Shown here piece by piece: positions 1 to 8,526 of a stretch of DNA of 64,000 bases. The stretch lies in NCBI GenBank assembly GCA_015056325.1, contig SVGL01000004.1:109029-173028 (forward strand). The letters run 5' to 3'. The DNA comes from Clostridiales bacterium. GTDB lineage: Bacteria > Bacillota > Clostridia > Christensenellales > Aristaeellaceae. A program made the translations under genes and the position numbers. The notes below the pieces were generated by a model. It was not told where the DNA came from. It worked only from the letters and a program-made list of their open reading frames with translations, and did no database searches. Each line of letters begins with the position of its first letter. The first letter of the stretch is position 1.

Positions 1-1626
1 TACGCAGAGTGGGCGCCCAACGAGAAGGTTGCCATGGAAGCGGCGTTCGGCGCGTGCCTGGCTGGCAAGCGCAGCTTCTGCGGCATGAAGCACGTGGGCC
101 TGAACGTGGCGGCGGATCCGCTGTTCACCATCAGCTACACGGGCGTCAATGCCGGCATGGTCATCGGTGTGGCCGATGACGCAGGCATGCACTCCTCCCA
201 GAATGAGCAGGACTCCCGTCACTACGCCCGCGCGGCGAAGATTCCCATGCTGGAGCCTGCGGATTCCGCTGAGGCCATCGCCTTCGCGAAGCTGGCCTAC
301 GAGATGTCCGAGCAGTTCGACACTCCCGTGCTGCTGAAGATGTGCACCCGCGTCAGCCACAGCCAGAGCGTTGTGGAGCCCGGCGAGCGCATCGAGGCCA
401 TTAAGGAATACGTGAAGAACCCCGCCAAGTACATCATGATGCCCGGCAATGCCAAGAAGCGCCACCCCGTGGTGGAAGCCCGTACCAAGGCCCTCATCGA
501 GTGGGCCGAGACCTGCGAGATCAATCGCGTGGAGGACGGCAAAGATCATTCCCGCGGCATCATCACGTCCTCTACCGCTTACCAGTACGTCAAGGAGGTC
601 TGCGGTGACAAGTACCCGGTGATGAAGCTGGGCATGATCTGGCCGATGCCGGAGAAGAAGATCCGCGACTTTGCGGCCTCCGTGGACGAGCTGATCGTGG
701 TCGAGGAGCTGGACAGCTTCATTGAGGCCCACTGCCGCGACATGGGCCTTGTCGTCAAGGGCAAGGAGATTTTCCCCAACATTGACGAGTTCAGCCAGAA
801 CCTCGTGGCGGAGAAGCTGGGCGAAACCGCACCTTGCGCTGGCTGCAGGGTAGGGGATGCGATTCCCGCCCGTCCGCCGGTGATGTGCGCAGGCTGCCCC
901 CATCGCGGATTGTTCTACACCCTGTCCAAGAACAAGATCACCGTCCTGGGCGACATCGGCTGCTACACGCTGGGTGCGGTGGCACCTCTCGCGGCGGTGG
1001 ATTCCGTCATCTGCATGGGCGCGTCCGTGTCCGGCGCCCACGGCTTCACCAAGGCCCTTGAGGGCAAGGCGGACGGCAAGACCGTGGCGGTCATCGGCGA
1101 CTCCACCTTCATGCACTCCGGCATCACCGGCCTGGTGAATGTGGCCTACAATGAGTCCAACGCCACGATCATCATCGTGGATAACTCCATCACCGGCATG
1201 ACCGGTCATCAGCAGAACCCCACCACCGGCTTTAACCTCAAGGGCGACCCCTGCACGAAGATCGACCTGGAGACCCTGTGCCGCGCCGTCGGCATCCGCC
1301 GGGTGCGTGTGGTGGATCCCTACGATCTCAAGCAGACTGAGGACGCCATCAAGGAAGAGCTGGCTGCCCCGGAGGCTTCCGTCATCATCAGCCGCCGTCC
1401 CTGTGCGCTGCTGAAGTACGTCAAGCACTCGAAGCCCGTCAAGGTGGATGCGGACAAGTGCCGTTCCTGCAAGATGTGCATGAAGATCGGCTGTCCTGCC
1501 ATCGCTATGAAGGCGGATGAGTCCGGCAAGATGAAGGCCGTCATTGACAATACCCTGTGCACCGGCTGCGGCGTTTGCACCCAGCTGTGCCATTTCGACG
1601 CTCTGACTGCCGCAAAGGAGGACTGA
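1..1626 (+). CDS. iorA: Indolepyruvate ferredoxin oxidoreductase, alpha subunit (5' end missing)
   Basis: Oxidises aryl 2-oxo acids (indolepyruvate, phenylpyruvate) to aryl-acetyl-CoA with reduction of ferredoxin, in the cytoplasm with IorB. The frame is open from base 1, so the start lies outside the window; 541 residues remain. Seen: a thiamine-diphosphate region (GDIGC and the later GDSTF...NVAYNESN stretch) and a C-terminal double-cluster ferredoxin domain with CRSCKMCMKIGCP and CTGCGVCTQLCH. These features and the layout are those of the IorA family. It is followed after 4 bases by iorB, then by a CoA ligase and an ACT protein, a set typical of anaerobes that ferment or make aromatic amino acids. 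No truncation is seen apart from the window edge. Confidence 0.95.
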   Translation, partial: YAEWAPNEKVAMEAAFGACLAGKRSFCGMKHVGLNVAADPLFTISYTGVNAGMVIGVADDAGMHSSQNEQDSRHYARAAKIPMLEPADSAEAIAFAKLAYEMSEQFDTPVLLKMCTRVSHSQSVVEPGERIEAIKEYVKNPAKYIMMPGNAKKRHPVVEARTKALIEWAETCEINRVEDGKDHSRGIITSSTAYQYVKEVCGDKYPVMKLGMIWPMPEKKIRDFAASVDELIVVEELDSFIEAHCRDMGLVVKGKEIFPNIDEFSQNLVAEKLGETAPCAGCRVGDAIPARPPVMCAGCPHRGLFYTLSKNKITVLGDIGCYTLGAVAPLAAVDSVICMGASVSGAHGFTKALEGKADGKTVAVIGDSTFMHSGITGLVNVAYNESNATIIIVDNSITGMTGHQQNPTTGFNLKGDPCTKIDLETLCRAVGIRRVRVVDPYDLKQTEDAIKEELAAPEASVIISRRPCALLKYVKHSKPVKVDADKCRSCKMCMKIGCPAIAMKADESGKMKAVIDNTLCTGCGVCTQLCHFDALTAAKED

Positions 1627-1630
1627 CGAA

Positions 1631-2203
1631 ATGAACACGAAGAATATCATGATCGTCGGCGTTGGTGGTCAGGGAAGCCTGCTGGCCTCGAAACTCCTGG
1701 GCCGTCTGCTGCTGACCAAGGGCTATGACATCAAGGTGTCCGAGGTGCACGGCATGTCCCAGCGCGGCGGCAGCGTCGTCACCTACGTGCGCTTTGGCGA
1801 CAAGGTGTATTCCCCTGTGATCGACAAGGGCGAGGCGGACTACATCGTGTCCTTCGAGCTGCTGGAGGCCGCCCGCTGGACGGAGTGCCTCCGCCCCGAG
1901 GGCAAGCTGGTCACCAACATCCAGCAGATCAACCCCATGCCCGTCATCATCGGTGCGGCGAAGTACCCCAGCGAGCTGGTCGCAAAGATGCAAGCCGCCG
2001 GTATCCAGGTGGACGCCTTTGACGCGTTGACCCTGGCCGAGCAGGCGGGTTCCTCCAAGGCGGTCAACATCGTGCTGATGGGTCACCTGAGCCGCAATTT
2101 TGACTTCACCCTGGACGAGTGGATGGACGCCATCGAAAAGAGCGTGCCCCCCAAGTTCCTCGAACTCAACAAGAAGGCCTTCATGCTGGGCCGCGAAGCA
2201 TGA
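1631..2203 (+). CDS. iorB: Indolepyruvate ferredoxin oxidoreductase, beta subunit
   Basis: Second subunit of the IorAB enzyme, related to the gamma domain of pyruvate:ferredoxin oxidoreductase. It has 190 residues, the usual length. The N-terminus has the glycine-rich MIVGVGGQGS motif typical of this family, followed by the conserved SEVHGMSQRGG segment. It starts 4 bases after iorA with AAAGGAGG upstream, so the two are co-translated. The protein is expected to be cytoplasmic and to form a heterodimer or heterotetramer with IorA. Confidence 0.95.
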   Translation: MNTKNIMIVGVGGQGSLLASKLLGRLLLTKGYDIKVSEVHGMSQRGGSVVTYVRFGDKVYSPVIDKGEADYIVSFELLEAARWTECLRPEGKLVTNIQQINPMPVIIGAAKYPSELVAKMQAAGIQVDAFDALTLAEQAGSSKAVNIVLMGHLSRNFDFTLDEWMDAIEKSVPPKFLELNKKAFMLGREA

Positions 2204-2254
2204 TTTGTTTGCAACGCCGTGAGCGACGTTAGCCTATAAATGGAGATGATTTCC

Positions 2255-3553
2255 ATGGCAAACTACTATCAGCCAGAGATCGAAACCGCATCGCGGGAAG
2301 AAATCCTGGCCCTGCAGAACGAGCGTCTCGTTAAGCAGGTGCAGCACGTGTGGGACAATGTGCCCTACTACCGTGCGAAGATGGAGGAGAAGGGCGTCAC
2401 CCCTGCGGACATCAAGTCTGTTGATGATCTGCACAAGCTGCCCTTCCTGACCAAGGCCGATCTGCGGGACGCTTATCCCTACGGCCTGTGCGCCAAGCCC
2501 CTGTCGGAGTGCGTGCGCATCCAGTCCACCTCCGGTACCACCGGCCGCCGCGTGGTGGCCTTCTACACCCAGCACGACGTCGACCTGTGGGAAGACTGCT
2601 GCGCGCGCGCCATCGTTGCGGCCGGCGGCACCAAGGAAGACGTGGTGCAGGTGGCTTATGGCTACGGCCTGTTCACCGGCGGCCCCGGCCTGAACGGCGG
2701 CTCCCACAAGGTAGGCTGTCTGACGCTGCCCATGTCTTCCGGCAACACCGAACGCCAGCTGCAGTTTATGACCGACCTGGAGGCCACCATCCTGTGCTGC
2801 ACGCCCTCCTACGCCCAGTACCTGGCGGAGAGCATCGAAGAGGCGGGCCTGAAGGATCAGATCAAGCTCAAGGCCGGCATCTTCGGCGCGGAAGCCTGGT
2901 CCGAGGAGATGCGTCACGACATCGAGAACCGTCTTGGCATCAAGGCTTATGATATTTACGGCCTGACCGAGACCTCCGGCCCCGGCGTCTCCTATGAGTG
3001 CTGCGAGCAGACCGGCATGCACATCAACGAAGATCACTTCATCGCCGAGATCATCAACCCCGATACGGGCGAAGTACTCCCTGAGGGCGAAAAGGGCGAG
3101 CTGGTTTTCACCGCCATCACCAAGGAAGCCTTCCCCCTGCTGCGCTACCGTACCCGTGACATCTGCGTGCTGAGCCGCAAGAAGTGCTCCTGCGGCCGCA
3201 CCCACGTCAAGATGTCCAAGCCCATGGGCCGCAGCGACGACATGCTGATCGTCAAGGGTGTGAACGTGTTCCCGTCCCAGATCGAGACCGTGCTGCTGGA
3301 GCAGGGCTATGCGCCCAATTATCAGATCATCGTGGACCGCGTGAATCATTCCGACACCCTGGAGGTGCTGGTTGAAATGGCGCCGGACAAGTTCTCTGAC
3401 TCCCTGGCGGCAATCGCTGAGCAGGAGAAGAACTTGGTCGCCGCCCTCAAGGCCATGCTGGGCATCTTTGCCAAGGTGCGCATCGTGTCCCCCAAGAGCA
3501 TCACCCGCTCCGAGGGCAAGGCTGTGCGCATCATCGACAAGCGCAAGATTTGA
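2255..3553 (+). CDS. paaK: Phenylacetate-CoA ligase family enzyme (AMP-forming)
   Basis: AMP-forming acyl-CoA ligase of the PaaK family, 432 residues. Seen: the phosphate-binding motif STSGTTGRR, the adenylate motif YGLTETSG, the RTRD motif and a C-terminal AMP-binding lid. I start it at ATG 2255 rather than the ATG at 2240, because GGAG lies 9 bases before 2255 and MANYYQPEIE is the normal start of the family. Placed behind iorAB, it probably interconverts aryl-acetyl-CoA and aryl acetate: IorAB makes the thioester, and this enzyme could run in the ATP-forming direction or salvage free acid. The substrate is inferred from context, not from sequence. Confidence 0.9.
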   Translation: MANYYQPEIETASREEILALQNERLVKQVQHVWDNVPYYRAKMEEKGVTPADIKSVDDLHKLPFLTKADLRDAYPYGLCAKPLSECVRIQSTSGTTGRRVVAFYTQHDVDLWEDCCARAIVAAGGTKEDVVQVAYGYGLFTGGPGLNGGSHKVGCLTLPMSSGNTERQLQFMTDLEATILCCTPSYAQYLAESIEEAGLKDQIKLKAGIFGAEAWSEEMRHDIENRLGIKAYDIYGLTETSGPGVSYECCEQTGMHINEDHFIAEIINPDTGEVLPEGEKGELVFTAITKEAFPLLRYRTRDICVLSRKKCSCGRTHVKMSKPMGRSDDMLIVKGVNVFPSQIETVLLEQGYAPNYQIIVDRVNHSDTLEVLVEMAPDKFSDSLAAIAEQEKNLVAALKAMLGIFAKVRIVSPKSITRSEGKAVRIIDKRKI

Positions 3554-3565
3554 CGGAGGTGCACT

Positions 3566-3997
3566 ATGAGCGTTCATCAGATTTCTGTGTTCCTGGAGAA
3601 CCGCGCCGGCCAGCTGGCGGAAGTCACCCAGCTCCTGGCGGAGAACCACATCGACATGCGTGCCATCTCCATCGCCGAAACCCGGGATTACGGTGTGCTG
3701 CGCCTGATTGTGGACGATACCGACAAGGCTGTCGAGGCCCTGCTGGCCCATGGCAACATCCTTTCCAAGACCCCGGTGACCGTGGTCTGCGTGCCGGATA
3801 CGGTGGGCGGCCTGGCACCTGTTCTGGCTGTGCTGGCGGAAGGTCATCTGGACGTGGAGTACATGTACTCCCTCTTCACCCACAAGGAGGGCAAGGCATA
3901 TATGGTTTTCCGCATCTCCGATGAGGAAAAGTTCACGGCTCTGCTGGCTATGCACGGCATCAAAATTGCGGGTAAGGAAGAACTGGGCCTGAAGTAA
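3566..3997 (+). CDS. Tandem ACT-domain regulatory protein
   Basis: A 143-residue cytoplasmic protein made of two ACT domains (about 1-70 and 72-143), the amino-acid-binding fold used for allosteric control. The first ACT opens with QISVFLENRAGQLAEVTQLL, the classic ACT pattern. It lies 12 bases after the CoA ligase with GGAGGTG upstream and is the last gene of the iorAB-paaK operon. ACT proteins of this kind are regularly found next to paaK-like genes. A role as an aromatic amino acid sensor for the pathway is inference. Confidence 0.85.
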   Translation: MSVHQISVFLENRAGQLAEVTQLLAENHIDMRAISIAETRDYGVLRLIVDDTDKAVEALLAHGNILSKTPVTVVCVPDTVGGLAPVLAVLAEGHLDVEYMYSLFTHKEGKAYMVFRISDEEKFTALLAMHGIKIAGKEELGLK

Positions 3998-4008
3998 TCA
4001 AATATCAT

Positions 4009-4041
4009 GAGGAGTCGGATATATCGGCTCCTCTATTTTTT
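4009..4041 (+). terminator. Rho-independent terminator of the ior operon
   Basis: Nine-base stem GAGGAGTCG (4009-4017) pairs with CGGCTCCTC (4025-4033) with one G-T pair, around a 7-base loop, followed by TATTTTTT. It lies 12 bases after the ACT stop codon. Confidence 0.85.
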
Positions 4042-4051
4042 GCTTGTGCTC

Positions 4052-4080
4052 TTTACACCCGGCGGTTGTTGTGATATAAT
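4052..4080 (+). promoter_or_regulatory. Sigma-A promoter of the ABC importer operon
   Basis: TTTACA (4052-4057), a 17-base spacer and a perfect TATAAT (4075-4080). It lies just after the ior terminator and 55 bases before the solute-binding-protein start. Confidence 0.85.
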
Positions 4081-4135
4081 AAACATAACCGACAGGTTCG
4101 TTAACCCCATACAACATTTAAGGAGGAAACCCCAC

Positions 4136-5335
4136 ATGAAGAAGCTCGTTTCCCTGCTTCTGGCACTGGCGATGGTGTTGTCCCTGTGCTCCTTCGCCGC
4201 TGCGGAAGACTACTCTGACGTGACCATCCGCATCTATTCCAACTCCAACTCCACCGAGCGCGCCAACTGGCTGAAGCAGGCCGCCAAGGATGCTGGTTTT
4301 ACCATCTCCATGGACGACAATGCTGTCATCAACGGCGACGTGGCTGCCGTGCAGGCTGCCAACGAGAACAAGGACGGTGACATTCTCTTCGGCCTGAACG
4401 AAGTGCGCTGGTCCCAGGTCATCAACGGCACCTACGAGAACCTGAAGGTCATCGACTGGACTCCCTCCTGGGCGGAAGAAGTCGGCCAGTACAAGTACGA
4501 CGGCAAGGCCTACGGCCTGGTCATCCAGAACATCCTGATGCTCTACCGTACTGACGATCTGGGCACCAAGGGCGCCGAGCTGAAGTTCGAGCACTGGGCT
4601 GACATCGTGAACTGCGGCTATACCTGGTACCGTCAGGGCAAGGTTGGCGGCACCACCAACGGCAACATCAACAATTCCATGCTGTACCCCTTCGCTGATC
4701 CCACCAGCCCCGCCGGCGGCATCTCCATCGAAGGCTGGAAGACCCTGTGGGCCTACTGCCAGGGTGGCGTGTACACCGGCGACAGCTACGGCTTCGATCC
4801 CCTCAACCGCGGCGAAGTGCAGGTGTCTACCTTCTACTCCTCCTCCCTGTACGGCAAGGTTGACGACGCTGCTTCCGGCTCCAACAATCCCCTGAAGGGC
4901 GCGCTGGATCCCGAGAACTGGGCGCTGGTTGACATCGCTGACGGTACCTACTACATTGCTGAGTACCTGGGCGTGCTGGATCGTGCTGACCGCACCGAGC
5001 GCGAGACCGAGGCCGTGAAGGCCTTCGCCGAGTGGTTCGGCTCTGCCGAGACCCAGGCTGCCTGGTCCGACGAGTTCGACTCCTATCCCTGCAACGCCGG
5101 CGCTGTGGCCGAGATCTACGGCGAGGACATCCCCGAGATCTACACCATCAAGAACTTCTCCCTGAACAAGGTGGAAGGCACCGATATGACCTACGCCGAG
5201 TACGTGGGCGCTCACTCCTCCGAGTGGACCAACATCATGACCAACCTGGGCTTCTACTGGGCTGACAACTCTGCCGCCCCCGCTGAGCCCGATTGGGAGA
5301 ACCTTGACTGGGCGACCCTGACCCAGGCCAAGTAA
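4136..5335 (+). CDS. ABC transporter extracellular solute-binding protein
   Basis: Secreted binding protein of an ABC importer, 399 residues. The start at ATG 4136 has AGGAGG 9 bases upstream and gives a clean signal peptide (MKK, a Leu/Ala core, AAAED). A longer reading from about 4007 would run through the promoter and is rejected. There is no lipobox cysteine at the cleavage site, which is unusual for a Gram-positive binding protein, so anchoring is unclear. The mature part resembles the Fbp/PotD-type (type II) binding proteins, in keeping with the fused permease downstream. Ligand unknown: ferric iron, polyamine and thiamine-type importers all use this layout. Followed by a stem-loop, then the ATPase and permease genes. 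Confidence 0.85.
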   Translation: MKKLVSLLLALAMVLSLCSFAAAEDYSDVTIRIYSNSNSTERANWLKQAAKDAGFTISMDDNAVINGDVAAVQAANENKDGDILFGLNEVRWSQVINGTYENLKVIDWTPSWAEEVGQYKYDGKAYGLVIQNILMLYRTDDLGTKGAELKFEHWADIVNCGYTWYRQGKVGGTTNGNINNSMLYPFADPTSPAGGISIEGWKTLWAYCQGGVYTGDSYGFDPLNRGEVQVSTFYSSSLYGKVDDAASGSNNPLKGALDPENWALVDIADGTYYIAEYLGVLDRADRTERETEAVKAFAEWFGSAETQAAWSDEFDSYPCNAGAVAEIYGEDIPEIYTIKNFSLNKVEGTDMTYAEYVGAHSSEWTNIMTNLGFYWADNSAAPAEPDWENLDWATLTQAK

Positions 5336-5352
5336 TCCAAGTAAGAGCCAAT

Positions 5353-5390
5353 GGGCGAGTCTGACATGCTCAGGCTCGCCCTCCTTTCTT
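5353..5390 (+). terminator. Stem-loop after the binding-protein gene
   Basis: GGGCGAG-T-CTGA (5353-5364) pairs with TCAG-G-CTCGCCC (5370-5381), followed by TCCTTTCTTC. It lies between a highly expressed type of gene and the rest of its operon, so it may be a partial terminator or a 3'-end stabiliser that keeps binding protein in excess over ATPase and permease. Confidence 0.6.
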
Positions 5391-5407
5391 CATTGCCCGT
5401 GACCCAA

Positions 5408-5490
5408 CGGGCGAGCAGGGTCTTCGACCCGTTTTTTCTCGCCCCTACGGCCTCCGTTCCCCGTCGTAGGGGCGATCATTGGTCGCCCGG
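5408..5490. repeat. Pair of inverted REP-like elements (GTAGGGGCGA...CGCCCG)
   Basis: The plus strand has GTAGGGGCGATCATTGGTCGCCCG at 5466-5489, spelled here as GTAGGGGCGA + TCATT + GGTCGCCCG. The minus strand of 5408-5448 carries the same ends, GTAGGGGCGAG ... CTCGCCCG, around an inner GGGTCGAAGACCC hairpin. Two copies head to head in an intergenic gap look like a small dispersed palindromic repeat family. Only this pair was noticed in the window. Confidence 0.6.
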
Positions 5491-5524
5491 CTGCCCCATA
5501 CTATCCGAAGGGAGCAAAATCCCC

Positions 5525-6535
5525 ATGATTGAACTGAAGAACATCGTCGTCAAATTCGGCGACTTTGAAGCGCTGCACAACATCAACGTTGAGGTCAAGG
5601 AGGGTGAGTTCTTCACCTTCCTGGGTCCCTCCGGCTGCGGCAAAACCACCACGCTGCGTACCATCACCGGCTTTATCGAGCCGGTGGAGGGCACCGTCAA
5701 CGTGAACGATGAGGATATCACCCATGTGCCGATCGAGAAACGCAATATCGGCATCGTGTTCCAGTCCTACGCGCTCTTTCCTACGATGACGGTGTACGAC
5801 AACATTGCTTTCGGTCTGAAGGTGAAGAAGCTCAAGAAGCAGGAGATTGACGAGAAAGTCCGCGCCATCGCCAAGAAGGTTGATCTCTCCGACGAGCAGC
5901 TGAAGAAGGCCGTCTCCCAGCTTTCCGGCGGTCAGCAGCAGCGCGTGGCCATCGCCCGTGCTCTTGTGACTGGCCCGGCCATCATCTGCATGGACGAGCC
6001 CTTGTCCAACCTGGACGCCAAGCTCCGCGTGCAGCTGCGCAACGAGCTGAAGAAGATGCAGAAGGACTTCGGCATCACCACCATCTACGTCACCCACGAT
6101 CAGGAGGAAGCCCTGACCCTCTCTGACCGCATTGCTGTGTTCAACAAGGGCTACATCGAGCAGATCGGCACGCCCAACGAGGTCTACAACCACTCCAAGA
6201 CGGAGTTTGTGTGCAACTTCATCGGCGACATCAACCGCATCGAGCCGGAACTGGCGGCAAAAATGGGCCTGCCTGCTGATGAGAACCACTTTGTCCGCCT
6301 GGAGCGTCTGCGCGTCAATCAGCCCCAGCGGGAGAATGAGACGATCCTGAAGGGCACAGTGGAAAGCCGCGAATACTACGGCTTGTACATCAAGTATTAC
6401 ATCCACGTGGGCAGCCAGGTGCTCAAGGTGATTGAGAAGAACGACGGCGTAAATATCTACGAGGCCGGCCAGAAGGTCACCGTCGGTATCGGTCTTGCGG
6501 ACGTGATGAGCTACCCCGTGCAGGCTGCGGAGTAA
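5525..6535 (+). CDS. ABC importer ATP-binding protein
   Basis: Cytoplasmic ATPase of the importer, 336 residues. Seen: Walker A GPSGCGKTTT (about residues 36-45), Q-loop VFQSYALFP, signature LSGGQQQR, Walker B IICMDEPLSNLDA, switch histidine VTHDQEEA, then a C-terminal TOBE-type domain (about 240-336). This is the layout of the FbpC/PotA class. The start at ATG 5525 is chosen because homologous proteins begin MIELKN; an upstream extension would read through the REP-like repeats. Its partners are the binding protein before it and the fused permease 11 bases after it. Confidence 0.9.
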   Translation: MIELKNIVVKFGDFEALHNINVEVKEGEFFTFLGPSGCGKTTTLRTITGFIEPVEGTVNVNDEDITHVPIEKRNIGIVFQSYALFPTMTVYDNIAFGLKVKKLKKQEIDEKVRAIAKKVDLSDEQLKKAVSQLSGGQQQRVAIARALVTGPAIICMDEPLSNLDAKLRVQLRNELKKMQKDFGITTIYVTHDQEEALTLSDRIAVFNKGYIEQIGTPNEVYNHSKTEFVCNFIGDINRIEPELAAKMGLPADENHFVRLERLRVNQPQRENETILKGTVESREYYGLYIKYYIHVGSQVLKVIEKNDGVNIYEAGQKVTVGIGLADVMSYPVQAAE

Positions 6536-6546
6536 GGAGGGTTCTG

Positions 6547-8472
6547 ATGTCAACTGTCAAAGCCTCACCCCGCAAAATGGACTTTTCATTCCTGTGGAAG
6601 GTGTTTGGCATCGCATTCTTCGTGTACCTGTTTTTCGGGTTCATGCTGTTGCCTTGCCTGAATACCCTCAAGCAGATCTTTACCGCGAAGAATGCTGCCG
6701 GCGAAGTAGATCCGCTGGCGGTCATCAGGTTCTTCTTTGCGGGCAATATGCCCTCCTTTGTGTGGAATTCCCTGAAGCTGGCGCTGGCACTGGTCGTCAC
6801 GGTCAACGTGGTGGGCGTGTCCATCGTGCTGTTGACGGAGTACTTCGACATCAAGGGTGCCCGTATCCTTCGCCTGGGCTACATGACCACGCTGATCTAC
6901 TCCGGTGTGGCGTTGGTCACGGGCTACCTGTTCCTGTATGATAGCGACGGCATCATCACCACCTGGCTGGCCAATACCTTCCCGGAGATGAACAAGAGCT
7001 GGTTCACCGGCTTCAATGCGGTGCTGTTCACGATGACTTTTGCCTGTACGTCGAATCACGCGCTCTTCCTGCGCAACGCCATCCGCGGCATCGACTACAA
7101 CACGGTGGAGGCGGCCCGCAACATGGGCGCCAGCCCCTTCCGCGTGCTTTTGAAGGTTGTATTCCCTACGCTGATTCCCACCATGTTCAGCCTGACGGTC
7201 ATGACCTTTATCACGGGTCTGTGCGCCATGTCCGCGCCCACGCTGCTGGGTTATAACTCCATCAACCCGGAGATCGTCCGTCTGGCGGGCTCCTCCGTGG
7301 CGGATGAGGCCTTCCCCCAGGCTCGCGCGGCGCTGCTGTCCATCATTCTGGCGATGTTTACCATCATTCTGCTGACGGTGCTTTCCTCCTACGAGCGCAA
7401 GGGCCATTATCTCTCCGTCTCCAAGACGAAGGCCAAGCTGGTCAAGCAGAAGATCACCAACCCTGTGGCCAACGTGCTGGCCCACATCTACGCCTATGTG
7501 CTGTGGATTATCTACATGACCCCTGTGGTCATGATCGTGATCTTTGCTTTCCAGAACTACTCAGCTATCAAGCTCAAGACTTTCAGCTGGGATTCCTTCA
7601 CGCTGGTGAACTTCATCGGCAAGCAGGACTATGAGTATATGACCAGCCGCGGCAAGCTGCGCACCCGCGTAGGCCAGATCTCCGGCGTGTTCTCCAACGA
7701 GGATACCCTGGGCGGCATCCAGACCTCCTTTATCCTCTCCGCGCTGGCTGCTGCGCTGGCCTGCGTGATCGTGGTGGTGGCAGTCAACTACATCTTCAAG
7801 CACAAGAACAAGCTCCGCTCCACCGTGCTGGAGTACTCCCTGCTCTTCCCCTGGCTGCTGCCGACCATCCTCATCTGCTACTCCTACCGCACCTACTTCA
7901 ACAACACCGACGTGTGGTATGTGCTGGGCGAGAACCTGTACTACAGGGAAAACGTGCGGTTCCTGATCGTCATGGCTTACACGGTGGTGAAGTTGCCATT
8001 CGCGCTGAGAATGATCAAAGCCTCCTACTATGCCATCGACGAGGAACTGGAGGACGCGGCAAAGAACCTGGGCGCCAGCGAATGGCGCACCTTCATGAGG
8101 GTGAAGCTGCCCATCATATTGCCCAGCGTGCTGGCGGTGTTTGCGCTCAACTTCAATGCGCTCTTCACCGAGTATGACATGGGTGCGACCTTCCAGTCCA
8201 GCTACGGCAAGACCTACGCCATGGTCATCCAGAACATGTGCGCTGAGGAAGGCCGCGATGGCTACAATGTCAACGCTACGGGCCGACGGAATGCTTCCAC
8301 AGTATTCATCATGGCGGTCAGCGGCTTGATCCTCTACCTGGTGTACGGTGTGGGCGCCCGCGACCTGGGCGAACGCCTGGAAGCCAAGGAGAAACGCCGC
8401 CGCATGTACCAGAAGGTCACAGCGAAGCTGCGGCTAAACAAACCCAAGCCTGAGTATCACATGCGACCGTAA
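6547..8472 (+). CDS. ABC importer permease, two fused membrane domains
   Basis: Inner-membrane permease of 641 residues, made of two BPD_transp_1-type halves in one chain, as in FbpB/ThiP-type permeases. Each half has an EAA loop: VEAARNMGASPFRVLLKVVFP near residue 190 and LEDAAKNLGASEWRTFMRVKLP near residue 500, where the ATPase docks. About twelve membrane segments can be counted. The fusion explains why only one permease gene is present. AAGGAGG lies 6 bases before the ATG. It is the last gene of the operon and is followed by a strong terminator. Confidence 0.9.
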   Translation: MSTVKASPRKMDFSFLWKVFGIAFFVYLFFGFMLLPCLNTLKQIFTAKNAAGEVDPLAVIRFFFAGNMPSFVWNSLKLALALVVTVNVVGVSIVLLTEYFDIKGARILRLGYMTTLIYSGVALVTGYLFLYDSDGIITTWLANTFPEMNKSWFTGFNAVLFTMTFACTSNHALFLRNAIRGIDYNTVEAARNMGASPFRVLLKVVFPTLIPTMFSLTVMTFITGLCAMSAPTLLGYNSINPEIVRLAGSSVADEAFPQARAALLSIILAMFTIILLTVLSSYERKGHYLSVSKTKAKLVKQKITNPVANVLAHIYAYVLWIIYMTPVVMIVIFAFQNYSAIKLKTFSWDSFTLVNFIGKQDYEYMTSRGKLRTRVGQISGVFSNEDTLGGIQTSFILSALAAALACVIVVVAVNYIFKHKNKLRSTVLEYSLLFPWLLPTILICYSYRTYFNNTDVWYVLGENLYYRENVRFLIVMAYTVVKLPFALRMIKASYYAIDEELEDAAKNLGASEWRTFMRVKLPIILPSVLAVFALNFNALFTEYDMGATFQSSYGKTYAMVIQNMCAEEGRDGYNVNATGRRNASTVFIMAVSGLILYLVYGVGARDLGERLEAKEKRRRMYQKVTAKLRLNKPKPEYHMRP

Positions 8473-8482
8473 GATACACAAA

Positions 8483-8516
8483 CATCCCCCGGCCACTGCG
8501 GTCGGGGGATGTGCTT
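8483..8516. terminator. Bidirectional terminator between convergent genes
   Basis: CATCCCCCGGCC (8483-8494) pairs with GGTCGGGGGATG (8500-8511) around a 5-base loop, with one G-T pair. It sits between the permease (+) and the glucosidase (-), with T-rich or A-rich flanks, and can serve both. Confidence 0.8.
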
Positions 8517-8526
8517 TATTGGGGGA

